From contig JAAWPK010000002.1 of NCBI GenBank assembly GCA_022799935.1, forward strand, positions 1 through 64,000: a stretch of 64,000 nt of DNA, in the 5' to 3' direction. Both the position numbers and the translations under genes were made by a program. The DNA comes from Clostridia bacterium. Lineage in GTDB: Bacteria > Bacillota > Clostridia > TANB77 > CAG-508. Shown here in pieces: positions 55,367 to 64,000 of this stretch (the first letter of the stretch is position 1; every line of letters begins with the position of its first letter). The notes below the pieces were generated by a model. The model ran no database searches. It saw only the letters and a program-made list of their open reading frames with translations, and was not told the DNA's origin.

Positions 55367-56846
55367 ATGGAAAATTTAAGCTTATATCAGGATATTCAGT
55401 CAAGAACTGATGGCGATATATATATTGGAGTTGTTGGTCCTGTAAGAACTGGTAAATCTACTTTTATAAAAAATTTCATGGATTTACTCGTTATTCCAAA
55501 TATTGAAAATGAATATAAAAAAGAAAGGGCTCAAGATGAATTGCCTCAAAGTGCAGCAGGTCGTACTATAATGACCACTGAACCAAAATTCATTCCTAAT
55601 GAAGCTATTGAAATAACTTTAGGAGATAATATAAAATTTAAAACAAGGCTTGTTGATTGTGTTGGGTATCTTGTAAATAATGCTATTGGTTATCTTGAAG
55701 ATGATGTTCCTAGAATGGTAAAAACTCCTTGGTCTGATGAAGAAATACCATTTGAAGTTGCAGCTGAACTTGGAACTAAGAAAGTTATAACTGAGCATTC
55801 TACAATTCGGAATACTAGTCACAACAGATGGTAGTATAACAGATATACCAAGAGAAGATTATATAGAAGCTGAAGAAAGAGTAGTATCAGAACTTAAGGA
55901 ATTACACAAACCTTTTGTTATTGTTTTAAATAGTGATGATCCATATTCTGATTATACAAAAAAATTGGCAGCAAGATTAGAAGAAAAATATTCTGTCTCT
56001 GTTATACCAACTGATTGTTCTAATCTTTCTATTAATGATATTAATGATATGTTTGGTAAACTTTTATATGAATTTCCTATTGAGCAAATGAATATTACAC
56101 TTCCAAGATGGGTTGATGCATTAGATGAAGAACATTGGTTAAAAAAAGAACTATATTCTCAAATAAAAACTGCCTTTACCAATATCTCTGTATTAAAACA
56201 AGTAGATGAAAGCATTTCATCTATTAGATCAACAGAAATAATTAGCAATACATCACTTAATGAAATAAATCTTGGAAATGGTAATGTAAATGTTAACATA
56301 CTTCTTAATGAACCATTATTCTATCAAATTTTAACAGAAATGACAGGTGTTAATGTTGAAAACGAAGGAGATTTATTCTCTACCATGACATCTCTTGCTT
56401 ATACTAAAAAGGAATATGATAAAATTGCTTATGCTCTAGAAGAAGTAAAAGCTAAAGGTTATGGAATAGTTACTCCTTCTATGGAAGAATTAATATTAGA
56501 TGAACCAGAAATGGTGAAACAAGGCTCTAGATTTGGTGTAAAACTTAAAGCAAAAGCTCCTAGTATACATATGATAAGAGCTGATATAACCACTGAAGTT
56601 TCGCCTATTGTTGGTTCTGAAAAGCAATCAGAAGAACTTGTAACTTATTTACTTTCTGAATTTGAAACAGATCCTAAGAAAATATGGGAATCTAATATTT
56701 TTGGTAAAAGTTTACATGAACTAGTAAATGAAGGGTTACAAAACAAGCTATATAGAATGCCAGAAGATGCACAATTTAAGCTTCAAGAGACACTTGAAAG
56801 AATTGTAAACGAAGGCAGTGGCGGTTTAATTTGTATTATCCTTTAA
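55367..56846 (+). CDS. spoIVA: Stage IV sporulation protein A, one CGG +1 site
   Basis: YIGVVGPVRTGKSTFIK...ITEHSTI|GILVTTDGSITDIPREDYIEAEERVV. CGG 55808-55810 in frame (147 codons), then 346 codons in +1. Confidence 0.96.
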
Positions 56847-56924
56847 ATTTTAAAAGCAGACTGTATAAAGCCAGTCTGCTTTATTTGCTTATGACTTTTC
56901 ACATTTATAAAAAATATAAGTCTG

Positions 56925-58502
56925 TTATTTCTTATTAATCTTTTTTGATTTTTCTTTTTTCGAGAAATAAATCGTCATTAGAATTATAAATAATATAGAA
57001 TTTGTAAACATTACTTTGACTTCAAAATAGTCATTACCTGTTCTTGGCAAAGTTTTTAATTTTTGATTTTTATCCAATGTTTTAATCTCAGTCTCTTGCA
57101 CTTCTTTTTCCTCTTCTGTTTCTTTCTTTTTTTCATTTTCTACTCCAGATTCTTCATTTTCTTTTATCTCTTCTGCTTTTTCTATGTAAGTTTCTTTCTT
57201 ACTCTCTGGTTCTTTTGTTTCTTCATTATTTTGCTCTTTATCATTTCCATCATACTTTGTATTATCTTCTTCTGCTTTTTCTTCGTCATTTTTATTTGAT
57301 TCATTTATATCTTCCTTTCCTTTTTTATCATCTTCTGTTTCTTTTATTTGTTCACCATCTTCTGGTTTATTTTCTTCTGTCTTATCTTCTTTATTCTCCA
57401 CTTCCTCTTTGCTTTCTTCATTTTTATTATCATCTCCTATTTCACCTTCTTCTGGATCTTTTGTTTCCTCTTTTTTGCAATTTGATATTTCTATTTCACA
57501 ATTCTCATCTTCTTTTATTGTACATTTAATATCTTCTACTACTAAATAATCTGCTGGTACTTCCTTTTGTATAATTAAATAATTTCCTATATTCAAATCT
57601 TCAATATTAATATTGCCTTCTGAATCTGTCTCGTATTTTCCTATCATAATCCCTTTATAATTATATATTTCAAATACCCCACCTGGTATATTATCTTTTA
57701 AGTGCAAATTTCCTTTCTTATGTCTTAGTTCTAGATTATATTCATTATTCATGCTATATCCTATTTCTATTGTCCTTTTTAAATCATCTATTTTATAATT
57801 GTCAGGAATCTTTAGTACATTAATGGTTGCACTACCCTCTCCAAGTTTTTCTACTTCTATAGGTTCATTTTGAGATGACACAAATTTTTCAGTAGTTCCA
57901 AATGCATCATCTCTAACTTCTATCTCAACTCCTTCTATCATTCCATAAGTTTCTACATCAATTGCATTTATTTTCATTTTAGATTGTCTATTATCTAATA
58001 CTTTTACTTGCTCATTTGCACCTTCTATTTTTGTAGACAATAATTCTCCTTCCTTTCCATACATATGAACTATTCCTTTAAAATCCATATATACTTTTAT
58101 TTCTCCCAAAAAATCATCATATGCATTTTGAGCAGGTACCATTATCTTGAACTTTTTATCACTTCTAGAAAAAGTAGTCTGTGCATTACCTGTAGCTGCA
58201 TTTGCTACAAAACTTCCCTTTGGTAAGTTATTTATCTCTTTTATTGTGTAACTGTCTATTTCGATATTATCTGTATATAGCTGATAAGTTTGAGAGTAAT
58301 AGTCTCCATTTACTTCATCTCTTATAAATTCTCCTTTTGGTATATACTTAATAGTTGCTAAAAAACTACTTATATATTCAGTATTTGAAGCAGCTTCTAC
58401 TCTTGGACTAATAAATAAAGCTAGTATAAAAACTGCTATTATTAAAAATTTCTTTTTCATATAAACTTCCTTTCTTAAATATATTCTTTTCCTATAACAC
58501 AT
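56925..58502 (-). CDS. LPxTG-type surface protein with SpaA/Cna-B-like domain and Glu/Lys-rich stalk
   Basis: Signal peptide (start probably at the internal MKKKFLI), GVFEIYNYKGIMIGKYETDSEGNINIEDL, LPRTG sorting motif then TM. Confidence 0.85.
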   Translation of the reverse strand: MCYRKRIYLRKEVYMKKKFLIIAVFILALFISPRVEAASNTEYISSFLATIKYIPKGEFIRDEVNGDYYSQTYQLYTDNIEIDSYTIKEINNLPKGSFVANAATGNAQTTFSRSDKKFKIMVPAQNAYDDFLGEIKVYMDFKGIVHMYGKEGELLSTKIEGANEQVKVLDNRQSKMKINAIDVETYGMIEGVEIEVRDDAFGTTEKFVSSQNEPIEVEKLGEGSATINVLKIPDNYKIDDLKRTIEIGYSMNNEYNLELRHKKGNLHLKDNIPGGVFEIYNYKGIMIGKYETDSEGNINIEDLNIGNYLIIQKEVPADYLVVEDIKCTIKEDENCEIEISNCKKEETKDPEEGEIGDDNKNEESKEEVENKEDKTEENKPEDGEQIKETEDDKKGKEDINESNKNDEEKAEEDNTKYDGNDKEQNNEETKEPESKKETYIEKAEEIKENEESGVENEKKKETEEEKEVQETEIKTLDKNQKLKTLPRTGNDYFEVKVMFTNSILFIILMTIYFSKKEKSKKINKK

Positions 58503-59029
58503 CTTCTTTTTGATTTTTTACCAGTTACACAGGTTACTAATGTTATAGTATTTTCATCCGTACTTTCTAATATTTCTACATTTGTTTCATCAATTATTTT
58601 ATTTTCTACAACTCTATACCTCCTTTCTCCCATATTTGTTATATATATAATTTCTTCACCATTTTTAAGTTCGTTTATCTTTGAAAAATAGTGAGCATAT
58701 GAGCCTCTATTATGTGATGCAAGAACTACATTCCCTTCCCATAAACTTGTATTTTCAAAATGTCCAACAGAATATTTTAAAATAGCACTTGTCGTTCCCT
58801 CATGCACAGGGGCAATTGTATCAATACTAGGTATAATGATAATTCCAATCTCCCCTGTGTTTACCACAACCTCTTCATTTGTATTTTCTAGCTTTTCTAT
58901 AACTTTAACCATTATATTTTCTTCCATATTTTCTACATAGACTTCTTTCATGTCTATTATTAAAAATGAGAATACAGAAAAAACTACTAAAAGTAATGCT
59001 GCTACTTTTACATATACCATATGTTTCAT
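58475..59029 (-). CDS. Sortase
   Basis: N-terminal TM, LASHNRGSYAHYF, TLVTCVTGKKSKRRCVIG (TLxTC). Confidence 0.88.
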   Translation of the reverse strand: MKHMVYVKVAALLLVVFSVFSFLIIDMKEVYVENMEENIMVKVIEKLENTNEEVVVNTGEIGIIIIPSIDTIAPVHEGTTSAILKYSVGHFENTSLWEGNVVLASHNRGSYAHYFSKINELKNGEEIIYITNMGERRYRVVENKIIDETNVEILESTDENTITLVTCVTGKKSKRRCVIGKEYI

Positions 59030-59333
59030 AAATTTTCCTTCTTTGATTTATTTCAAGTTTTGATTTTTTTAAGACGAGAAATTGTCTTAATTGATTTTAA
59101 AAAACTTTGAATTAATTTTTAATATTTATATAGTTTAACAGATTTTCTTATAAATTGCAATAGTTTATTTCAAAAAAACTTTTTTTCTATAGCAACTCAT
59201 TATATCGGTTGACAAAATACAAACTTGTTTTTTTTATGTAAATGTGCTATAATTATATTATATGGACCTAGTTTGGTCGCATATAATAGATGTACCTTCA
59301 AAATTCTATGTGAAATGAGAAAGGAAAAAAATC

Positions 59334-60074
59334 ATGAAAAAGTTTATGGAACAAATGCGCAAATTTGCCAAGAGGGACTCCTTCTTCATCTTCTGTATCC
59401 TGGTTATTGTAGGCATAGCCGCCTGTATCCGAATCAATTTGGATGCAACTAGGATTCAGAACCTCGAAGGACAAAATCGGCTGCTAATCCAGGAAAACTC
59501 TGACGCCGCCGATGAGATTGGCGATCTTGAGGAGCAGTTAGAAGCTCTCAAGGCAAAACCTGTTGAGGTTACCTCTGCCGAAGTTACAGAAACCAGATCT
59601 TACACTCTGGCAGAGCTTACCGAAATGGTTCGGAGCGAAGATTTGTCTGATGTTGCTAAGGTGGCACAATCAGAGGAAGCCTCTGAATCTCTGTTGCTAT
59701 TTGCTGCTGCAAGATGTGTCAATGAGTACTCTGTTGAAAATGAGTCTGCTGTATTCAGCATTGCTTCTGCACTTATCAGCAATAGCAAGTCAACATCGGC
59801 CGTATCTACGACTCTTGCACGCTGCAGTTATCCCTCTGTACTTTTACTCGTGGCAGAATCTCCAAAGGCAAGTTCAGCAACACTTTTACTCCTTACCGAA
59901 GCATGTATCAATGATTCGAGAATCAATTCTGCTGGCTTCCAAGCGATAACTGCTGCCATCATCGAAAACAGTGCCATAACAGAGGACATCCTGCAGATGT
60001 TTTTAGACAGCAATAATTACGATCTCCAGCTTATTGCTCAGAACAAATTAACTGAGCTCAATTCCAATTCATGA
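59334..60074 (+). CDS. Membrane coiled-coil / helical-repeat protein in composition-divergent island
   Basis: Intact ORF; in-frame CGG at 59478 and 59631 without frame change; own hairpin terminator follows. Confidence 0.65.
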   Translation: MKKFMEQMRKFAKRDSFFIFCILVIVGIAACIRINLDATRIQNLEGQNRLLIQENSDAADEIGDLEEQLEALKAKPVEVTSAEVTETRSYTLAELTEMVRSEDLSDVAKVAQSEEASESLLLFAAARCVNEYSVENESAVFSIASALISNSKSTSAVSTTLARCSYPSVLLLVAESPKASSATLLLLTEACINDSRINSAGFQAITAAIIENSAITEDILQMFLDSNNYDLQLIAQNKLTELNSNS

Positions 60075-60075
60075 T

Positions 60076-60130
60076 TTGAAAAAGCCAAAGCCCTGCCTAA
60101 GGTTCTCTTCTTAGGCAGGGCTTGGCTTTT
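60076..60130 (+). terminator. Hairpin terminator
   Basis: AAAAGCCAAAGCCCTGCCTAAGgttctcttCTTAGGCAGGGCTTGGCTTTT. Confidence 0.85.
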
Positions 60131-60133
60131 ATT

Positions 60134-61933
60134 TTATTTTTCTATTTCATCTTTATCTTTAACATTTTCTAACATTTCTGTATAATCACACCAAGCAATA
60201 TATACTCTTTCTTCATTCTTTTCTACTGCAAGTCTCATCATTATACTTGTTCCTTCATCCTCTGCTGTTTTTACAAATTCTTCAAGAACTGATAAATCTC
60301 CAGAATCTACTTTTTCATTATCTTTCATAACCTTTATATAATCTATTATTAAATCTTCATAGTCATATTTTAAAGTAGTTTTTCCTCCTTCTTTATCACT
60401 TGAACGATATATTGTAGCTCCTTTTTTTAAACTAATTGTTCCATTGCCATTTAAAAATGGCAAAGTAGCTTTTTCTGAAACTTCTGGTTCTACATCTTGC
60501 TTTTCTAAACTCTCTTTTGGAGGTTGTGGTACTATATGTTCCTCACTAGGAATAGTCATTTCACTATTAATATTTGGTGTATCTTGTAATTTGCTATTTT
60601 CTCCTTTTAAATACATAACTAAGGCTCCAATGGATACTCCAGCTATTGCAGCCAAGGTTACTAAAGAAATTTTTGCTTCTTTACTAAGGTATCTTTTGGG
60701 TCTATCACTGACTCTTGGTCTTTTCATCTGTCTTATTCCAAATGAAATATCATCAGCCATGTCCCTTACATTATATCTTACATCATCTATTACATCACTT
60801 ATATCTTCTGCTATATCTTCTATTGTATTTCTTGCACCATTTATTATATCATTTGCTATTCTTCCATGTGAATTAACACTCGCTATTTCTCTCCCTACTC
60901 CTATTTCTTCTTCACTATCTTTCATTTCTAAGTTTGCTGTATCTATCTCTAATCCTTCTGTTTCTGTTTCGCCTTCTTCTCTTTCTAAGCTTGCTGTATC
61001 TATCTCTAATCCTTCTGTTTTTGCTTCGCCTTCTTCTCTTTCTAAGCTTGTTCCGTCCACTTCTATATCTTCCTCTATTTCTAAACTTGTTCTATCTACT
61101 TTCGTTCTTTTTGGAATTATTCTATTTTCTAGACTTATTTTTTTATTTCTCTTTTTATTTAATGACTTTATATTTTTCCTTTTTGGTTTTGAACTATTTC
61201 TATTTATACTTATTTTCATACCATCTGCTATATCATCTACATTTTGAGCAGCTAGTATAATTACTTCGTTCATTAAATCTGCAATATCATTATTCTCAAG
61301 TTTGCCAATATTTTTTCTTCCTTTTTCTAATGCCATCCCTAAAAGTCTTGTAGCTAAACTTTCATATCTTGATAGGACTTGATTTGCTTCTTTACTTTTC
61401 TTAACTACAAACTCTTTAAATGTACTTGCTCTATATGGCATTCTTTCATATTCACTTTTTAACTTACTAAAAATCTCTAAACTTTGTATTTGTTTTCCAT
61501 ATCTTGAAAGAAATTCTGGAGTTACTGAATTATCAGCTTCAATTTCATAGTACTTTATAATATCATCTATTCCAGTTTCTCTTTTTTTCTCTAACAAATA
61601 ATACATAACATCTAAAATTCTTACAAAAGCTAGTCCTGTTGGTTTTGACATATTTAATGTATCAAATAAATGCTCATAATCATTATCACCATATTCTGCC
61701 ATTACTGAAGTACCATCAAATCCCTGATTGTCCAAATATTCCTGTAACTTATACATAACTGATGTCAAATTTTTATATACTACCTCATCTTTATTTTTTA
61801 AAACTTCTACTCTGTACCACTCTATAAATCCTTCATTTATTCCTCTTCCGATTTCTCTTTTTGTTAATCCTTTTGGAATTCCTCTACTTTTAAGCTCTTT
61901 AGCATTAGGGATAAAAGCTTCAATTTGACTCAT
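60134..61933 (-). CDS. Large cytosolic/membrane protein with internal acidic repeats and single TM
   Basis: Intact ORF; EGLEIDTASLEREEGE repeats; TM ISLVTLAAIAGVSIGALVMYL. Confidence 0.7.
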   Translation of the reverse strand: MSQIEAFIPNAKELKSRGIPKGLTKREIGRGINEGFIEWYRVEVLKNKDEVVYKNLTSVMYKLQEYLDNQGFDGTSVMAEYGDNDYEHLFDTLNMSKPTGLAFVRILDVMYYLLEKKRETGIDDIIKYYEIEADNSVTPEFLSRYGKQIQSLEIFSKLKSEYERMPYRASTFKEFVVKKSKEANQVLSRYESLATRLLGMALEKGRKNIGKLENNDIADLMNEVIILAAQNVDDIADGMKISINRNSSKPKRKNIKSLNKKRNKKISLENRIIPKRTKVDRTSLEIEEDIEVDGTSLEREEGEAKTEGLEIDTASLEREEGETETEGLEIDTANLEMKDSEEEIGVGREIASVNSHGRIANDIINGARNTIEDIAEDISDVIDDVRYNVRDMADDISFGIRQMKRPRVSDRPKRYLSKEAKISLVTLAAIAGVSIGALVMYLKGENSKLQDTPNINSEMTIPSEEHIVPQPPKESLEKQDVEPEVSEKATLPFLNGNGTISLKKGATIYRSSDKEGGKTTLKYDYEDLIIDYIKVMKDNEKVDSGDLSVLEEFVKTAEDEGTSIMMRLAVEKNEERVYIAWCDYTEMLENVKDKDEIEK

Positions 61934-61956
61934 ACTATGCCTTCCCTCTTCTGTAT

Positions 61957-62340
61957 TTACCCATTTTTGAACTCTTTATTTCTATCTAATAGCATTAAAA
62001 GTGCTGATCCTATTATATTTCCTCTTTCATCTTTTTTATCAAAAAATTTATGCTCTCCTTCATGCAATATAGTTGCTTTATAATATCCTAAATTCCATAA
62101 TATTTCATCTGTAGTTGGAACTTTATCATCTATACCAAAAATAGTAATCTCTGGATTATCTAGTGAGGCATATCCCAAGACTTCTCCTTTTTTGGGTTCT
62201 AATATAACTCTTTTTATACTTGTATTTACTCTTTCTTCTATTTCTTCTTCTGAATATTTTCCAGTCTTTTGAAAATAAAGTGTTACAATTGAGCGAACTA
62301 AGTTGGTTACTTTTATTTGTTCTCTGTTTTCTTTTCCCAT
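61957..62340 (-). CDS. Small HExxH-containing putative metallopeptidase
   Basis: KATILHEGEHKFFDKKDERG (HEGEH). Confidence 0.55.
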   Translation of the reverse strand: MGKENREQIKVTNLVRSIVTLYFQKTGKYSEEEIEERVNTSIKRVILEPKKGEVLGYASLDNPEITIFGIDDKVPTTDEILWNLGYYKATILHEGEHKFFDKKDERGNIIGSALLMLLDRNKEFKNG

Positions 62341-62470
62341 TTCTATCCCCTTTTCAATTTTACATAATAACTAGTCGTAATTGTAACATTTTTATTTGTT
62401 TCTGTCAATTTTTGTAAAAGAAAAACTAATAAAGTTTTTCTCTTCATTAGTTCTTTATATATTTGAAATA

Positions 62471-62884
62471 TTAGTAATTTTGTTTTTCAGGTATTACTCC
62501 TCTCACTCCGCCTCTTGGATTTTCTACATCTCCATCATATCTTGGAATTAAATGTACATGTATGTGCATTACCGATTGTCCTGCAGCTACTCCACAATTC
62601 ATACCTATATTATATCCATTAGGAAAATACTTTTTATCAATCATTTCTTTCGCTTTATCTATTAGTTCAAATATTGCTACCCTTTCTTCTTTGCTTGTAT
62701 CAAAAAAATCTTTAACATGTCTTTTAGTCATAAATAGAATATGTCCTCTGCTCACTGCAAATTCATCAAACATTGCAAAAGCAAGCTCATTCTCTAATAT
62801 AATCTTCTCTTTTTTATTCTGCCATTTGCAAAATAAGCATTCTTCCATATTTTCTCTCCTTTTACTTATTATATATACTAGCAT
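62471..62884 (-). CDS. HIT family hydrolase
   Basis: CLFCKWQNKKEKIILENELAFAMFDEF...SVMHIHVHLIPR. Confidence 0.95.
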   Translation of the reverse strand: MLVYIISKRRENMEECLFCKWQNKKEKIILENELAFAMFDEFAVSRGHILFMTKRHVKDFFDTSKEERVAIFELIDKAKEMIDKKYFPNGYNIGMNCGVAAGQSVMHIHVHLIPRYDGDVENPRGGVRGVIPEKQNY

Positions 62885-63049
62885 ATCTATTTAATAAATG
62901 CAATAGAGGACTTCGCTGACATAATTTTTTCTATAATATTTATTAGTGAAGACAACATCTTTATTAGTAGAATCATATAGCTTCAATTTCATGCCCAAAA
63001 AGCTAAGCCCTCCTTAAGACATATATCTTAAGGAAGGCTGGTCTTTTAA

Positions 63050-63292
63050 TTATTCCAATACTAAAGCCTTTTTAGGACAAAAATTTGAACATTTTCCACA
63101 TCTAATACATTTGTCATAATCTATTTTAGGTGCACTAAATTTTTCCTGTGTTAATGCTCCAACTGGGCACACTTCTACAGCAGGGCATTTATGATTTTGA
63201 GGACATTTTTCCTCTATAATTTTTAGCTTTTTTTCCATAACACAACCTCTTTTTATATATCTATTAATTTTTCCAACTCTGTTTTCGAACAA
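63050..63292 (-). CDS. 4Fe-4S ferredoxin-type protein
   Basis: CPAVEVCPVGALTQ...CIRCGKCSNFCPKKAL. Confidence 0.93.
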   Translation of the reverse strand: MFENRVGKINRYIKRGCVMEKKLKIIEEKCPQNHKCPAVEVCPVGALTQEKFSAPKIDYDKCIRCGKCSNFCPKKALVLE

Positions 63293-63567
63293 AATCCTAC
63301 TATATTATTTATAACAGAGCCATCCTTAAATAGCAATAATGTTGGAATACTTGAAATCTGATATTTAGTCGCTAATTCTCTTTGTTCATCTACATTTACC
63401 TTTCCAACCTTTACTTTTTCTTCATTTTCCTCTGCAAATTCTGAAAGAACAGGTGCTAACATCTTGCAAGGTCCACACCAAGTTGCCCAAAAATCCACTA
63501 ATACTAATTTTTCTGATTTTAATACCTCCGCTTCAAAATTTTCTTTTGTTAAATTAATTTCTGACAT
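63253..63567 (-). CDS. trxA: Thioredoxin
   Basis: VLVDFWATWCGPCKMLAPVL. Confidence 0.96.
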   Translation of the reverse strand: MSEINLTKENFEAEVLKSEKLVLVDFWATWCGPCKMLAPVLSEFAEENEEKVKVGKVNVDEQRELATKYQISSIPTLLLFKDGSVINNIVGFCSKTELEKLIDI

Positions 63568-63584
63568 TTTTACATTCCTCCTTT

Positions 63585-63782
63585 TTAATTTGATTTATAA
63601 TATAACATACAGTGACAATATCCCTCAAAATCTGGATCTTTTATTTGTTCACGAAATTCTTTGCACATACACTTTGTATCATTAGTTCTTTCCATTCTGC
63701 AAGGACAATATCCACCATTTTTCTTTAATCCTTCTTTAATCGTTTCAACAACTTCTTTATCATTATTTAATTTTATCTCCAA
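63585..63782 (-). CDS. Ferredoxin-thioredoxin reductase catalytic (beta)-like protein
   Basis: GGYCPCRMERTNDTKCMCKEF...YCHCMLY. Confidence 0.8.
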   Translation of the reverse strand: MEIKLNNDKEVVETIKEGLKKNGGYCPCRMERTNDTKCMCKEFREQIKDPDFEGYCHCMLYYKSN

Positions 63783-63921
63783 CTCCTACTCACCTCTTAA
63801 CTTTTAATACTAAATTATATATACTTTTTTTACATCATTTATATGACTTAATATTAACACAAAATAATAAAATTATCAAACATTAAACTTCATAAAATTT
63901 GTTATAACATATCTTCATATG

Positions 63922-63970
63922 AAAAAGCACAAAGTTTCCGCATTAATATACGAAAACTTTGTGCTTTTAA
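63922..63970. terminator. Hairpin terminator
   Basis: AAAAGCACAAAGTTTCCG...CGAAAACTTTGTGCTTTT. Confidence 0.75.
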
Positions 63971-64000
63971 TTAATCCTTTTATCCCTCTTTTCCTTTAGT

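Noticed and set aside
57063-57529. Plus-strand hydrophobic ORFs over the LPxTG gene
   Set aside because: Antisense translation of Glu/Lys-rich codons gives Phe/Leu runs; no start context.
59563-59949. Alternative +1 ORF (128 aa) after CGG in the 59334-60074 gene
   Set aside because: The first CGG at 59478 would shift into an immediate stop, and the frame-0 product has coherent helical-repeat composition. The +1 ORF looks like an antisense-type artefact.
61845-61852. CGG in GAAATCGGAAGAGGA of the 60134-61933 gene
   Set aside because: Frame is GAA ATC GGA, so CGG is out of frame. The ORF is intact, consistent with the rule.

Overview
64-kb window of a low-GC, spore-forming Clostridia-like chromosome (spo0A, spoIVA, dnaE, uvrA, valS, gatCAB, the trmD operon, ffh/ylxM, infC-rpmI-rplT and others). 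The main result concerns gene breaks. Twenty-two apparently native genes look frameshifted, and I could explain every break by one rule. Whenever the reading frame meets an in-frame CGG codon, the protein continues in the +1 frame, so CGGN is read as a single Gly (the C is skipped and GGN is read). I located 41 such sites on both strands: 7 in dnaE, 4 in smpB, and 1-2 each in rlmD, ruvA, uvrA, trmD, ffh, ylxM, spo0A, spoIVA, gatA, a P-type ATPase, a histidine kinase and others. In each reconstructed gene, (length minus number of CGG sites) is divisible by 3, and the Gly is restored at family-conserved positions such as the UvrA GSGKST, Ffh GLQGSGKTT and P-type ATPase MTGDGVNDAP motifs. By eye I found no in-frame CGG in the intact native-like genes (valS, gatB, rarA, fba and others), while CGG in the other two phases is common and harmless. 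The only non-shifting in-frame CGGs (3) lie in two composition-divergent gene islands (29229-29870 and 59334-60074). This suggests genome-wide +1 recoding, or quadruplet decoding as Gly, at an Arg codon that is otherwise unassigned. Other items of interest: a cas-less CRISPR array with a decayed neighbouring copy, an ART-kinase fusion protein with a small partner, a ferredoxin/thioredoxin/FTR-like redox cluster, an LPxTG protein plus sortase, Cys-rich and Asn-rich micropeptides, and single-gene islands with their own terminators. All calls were made by eye, with no database search.
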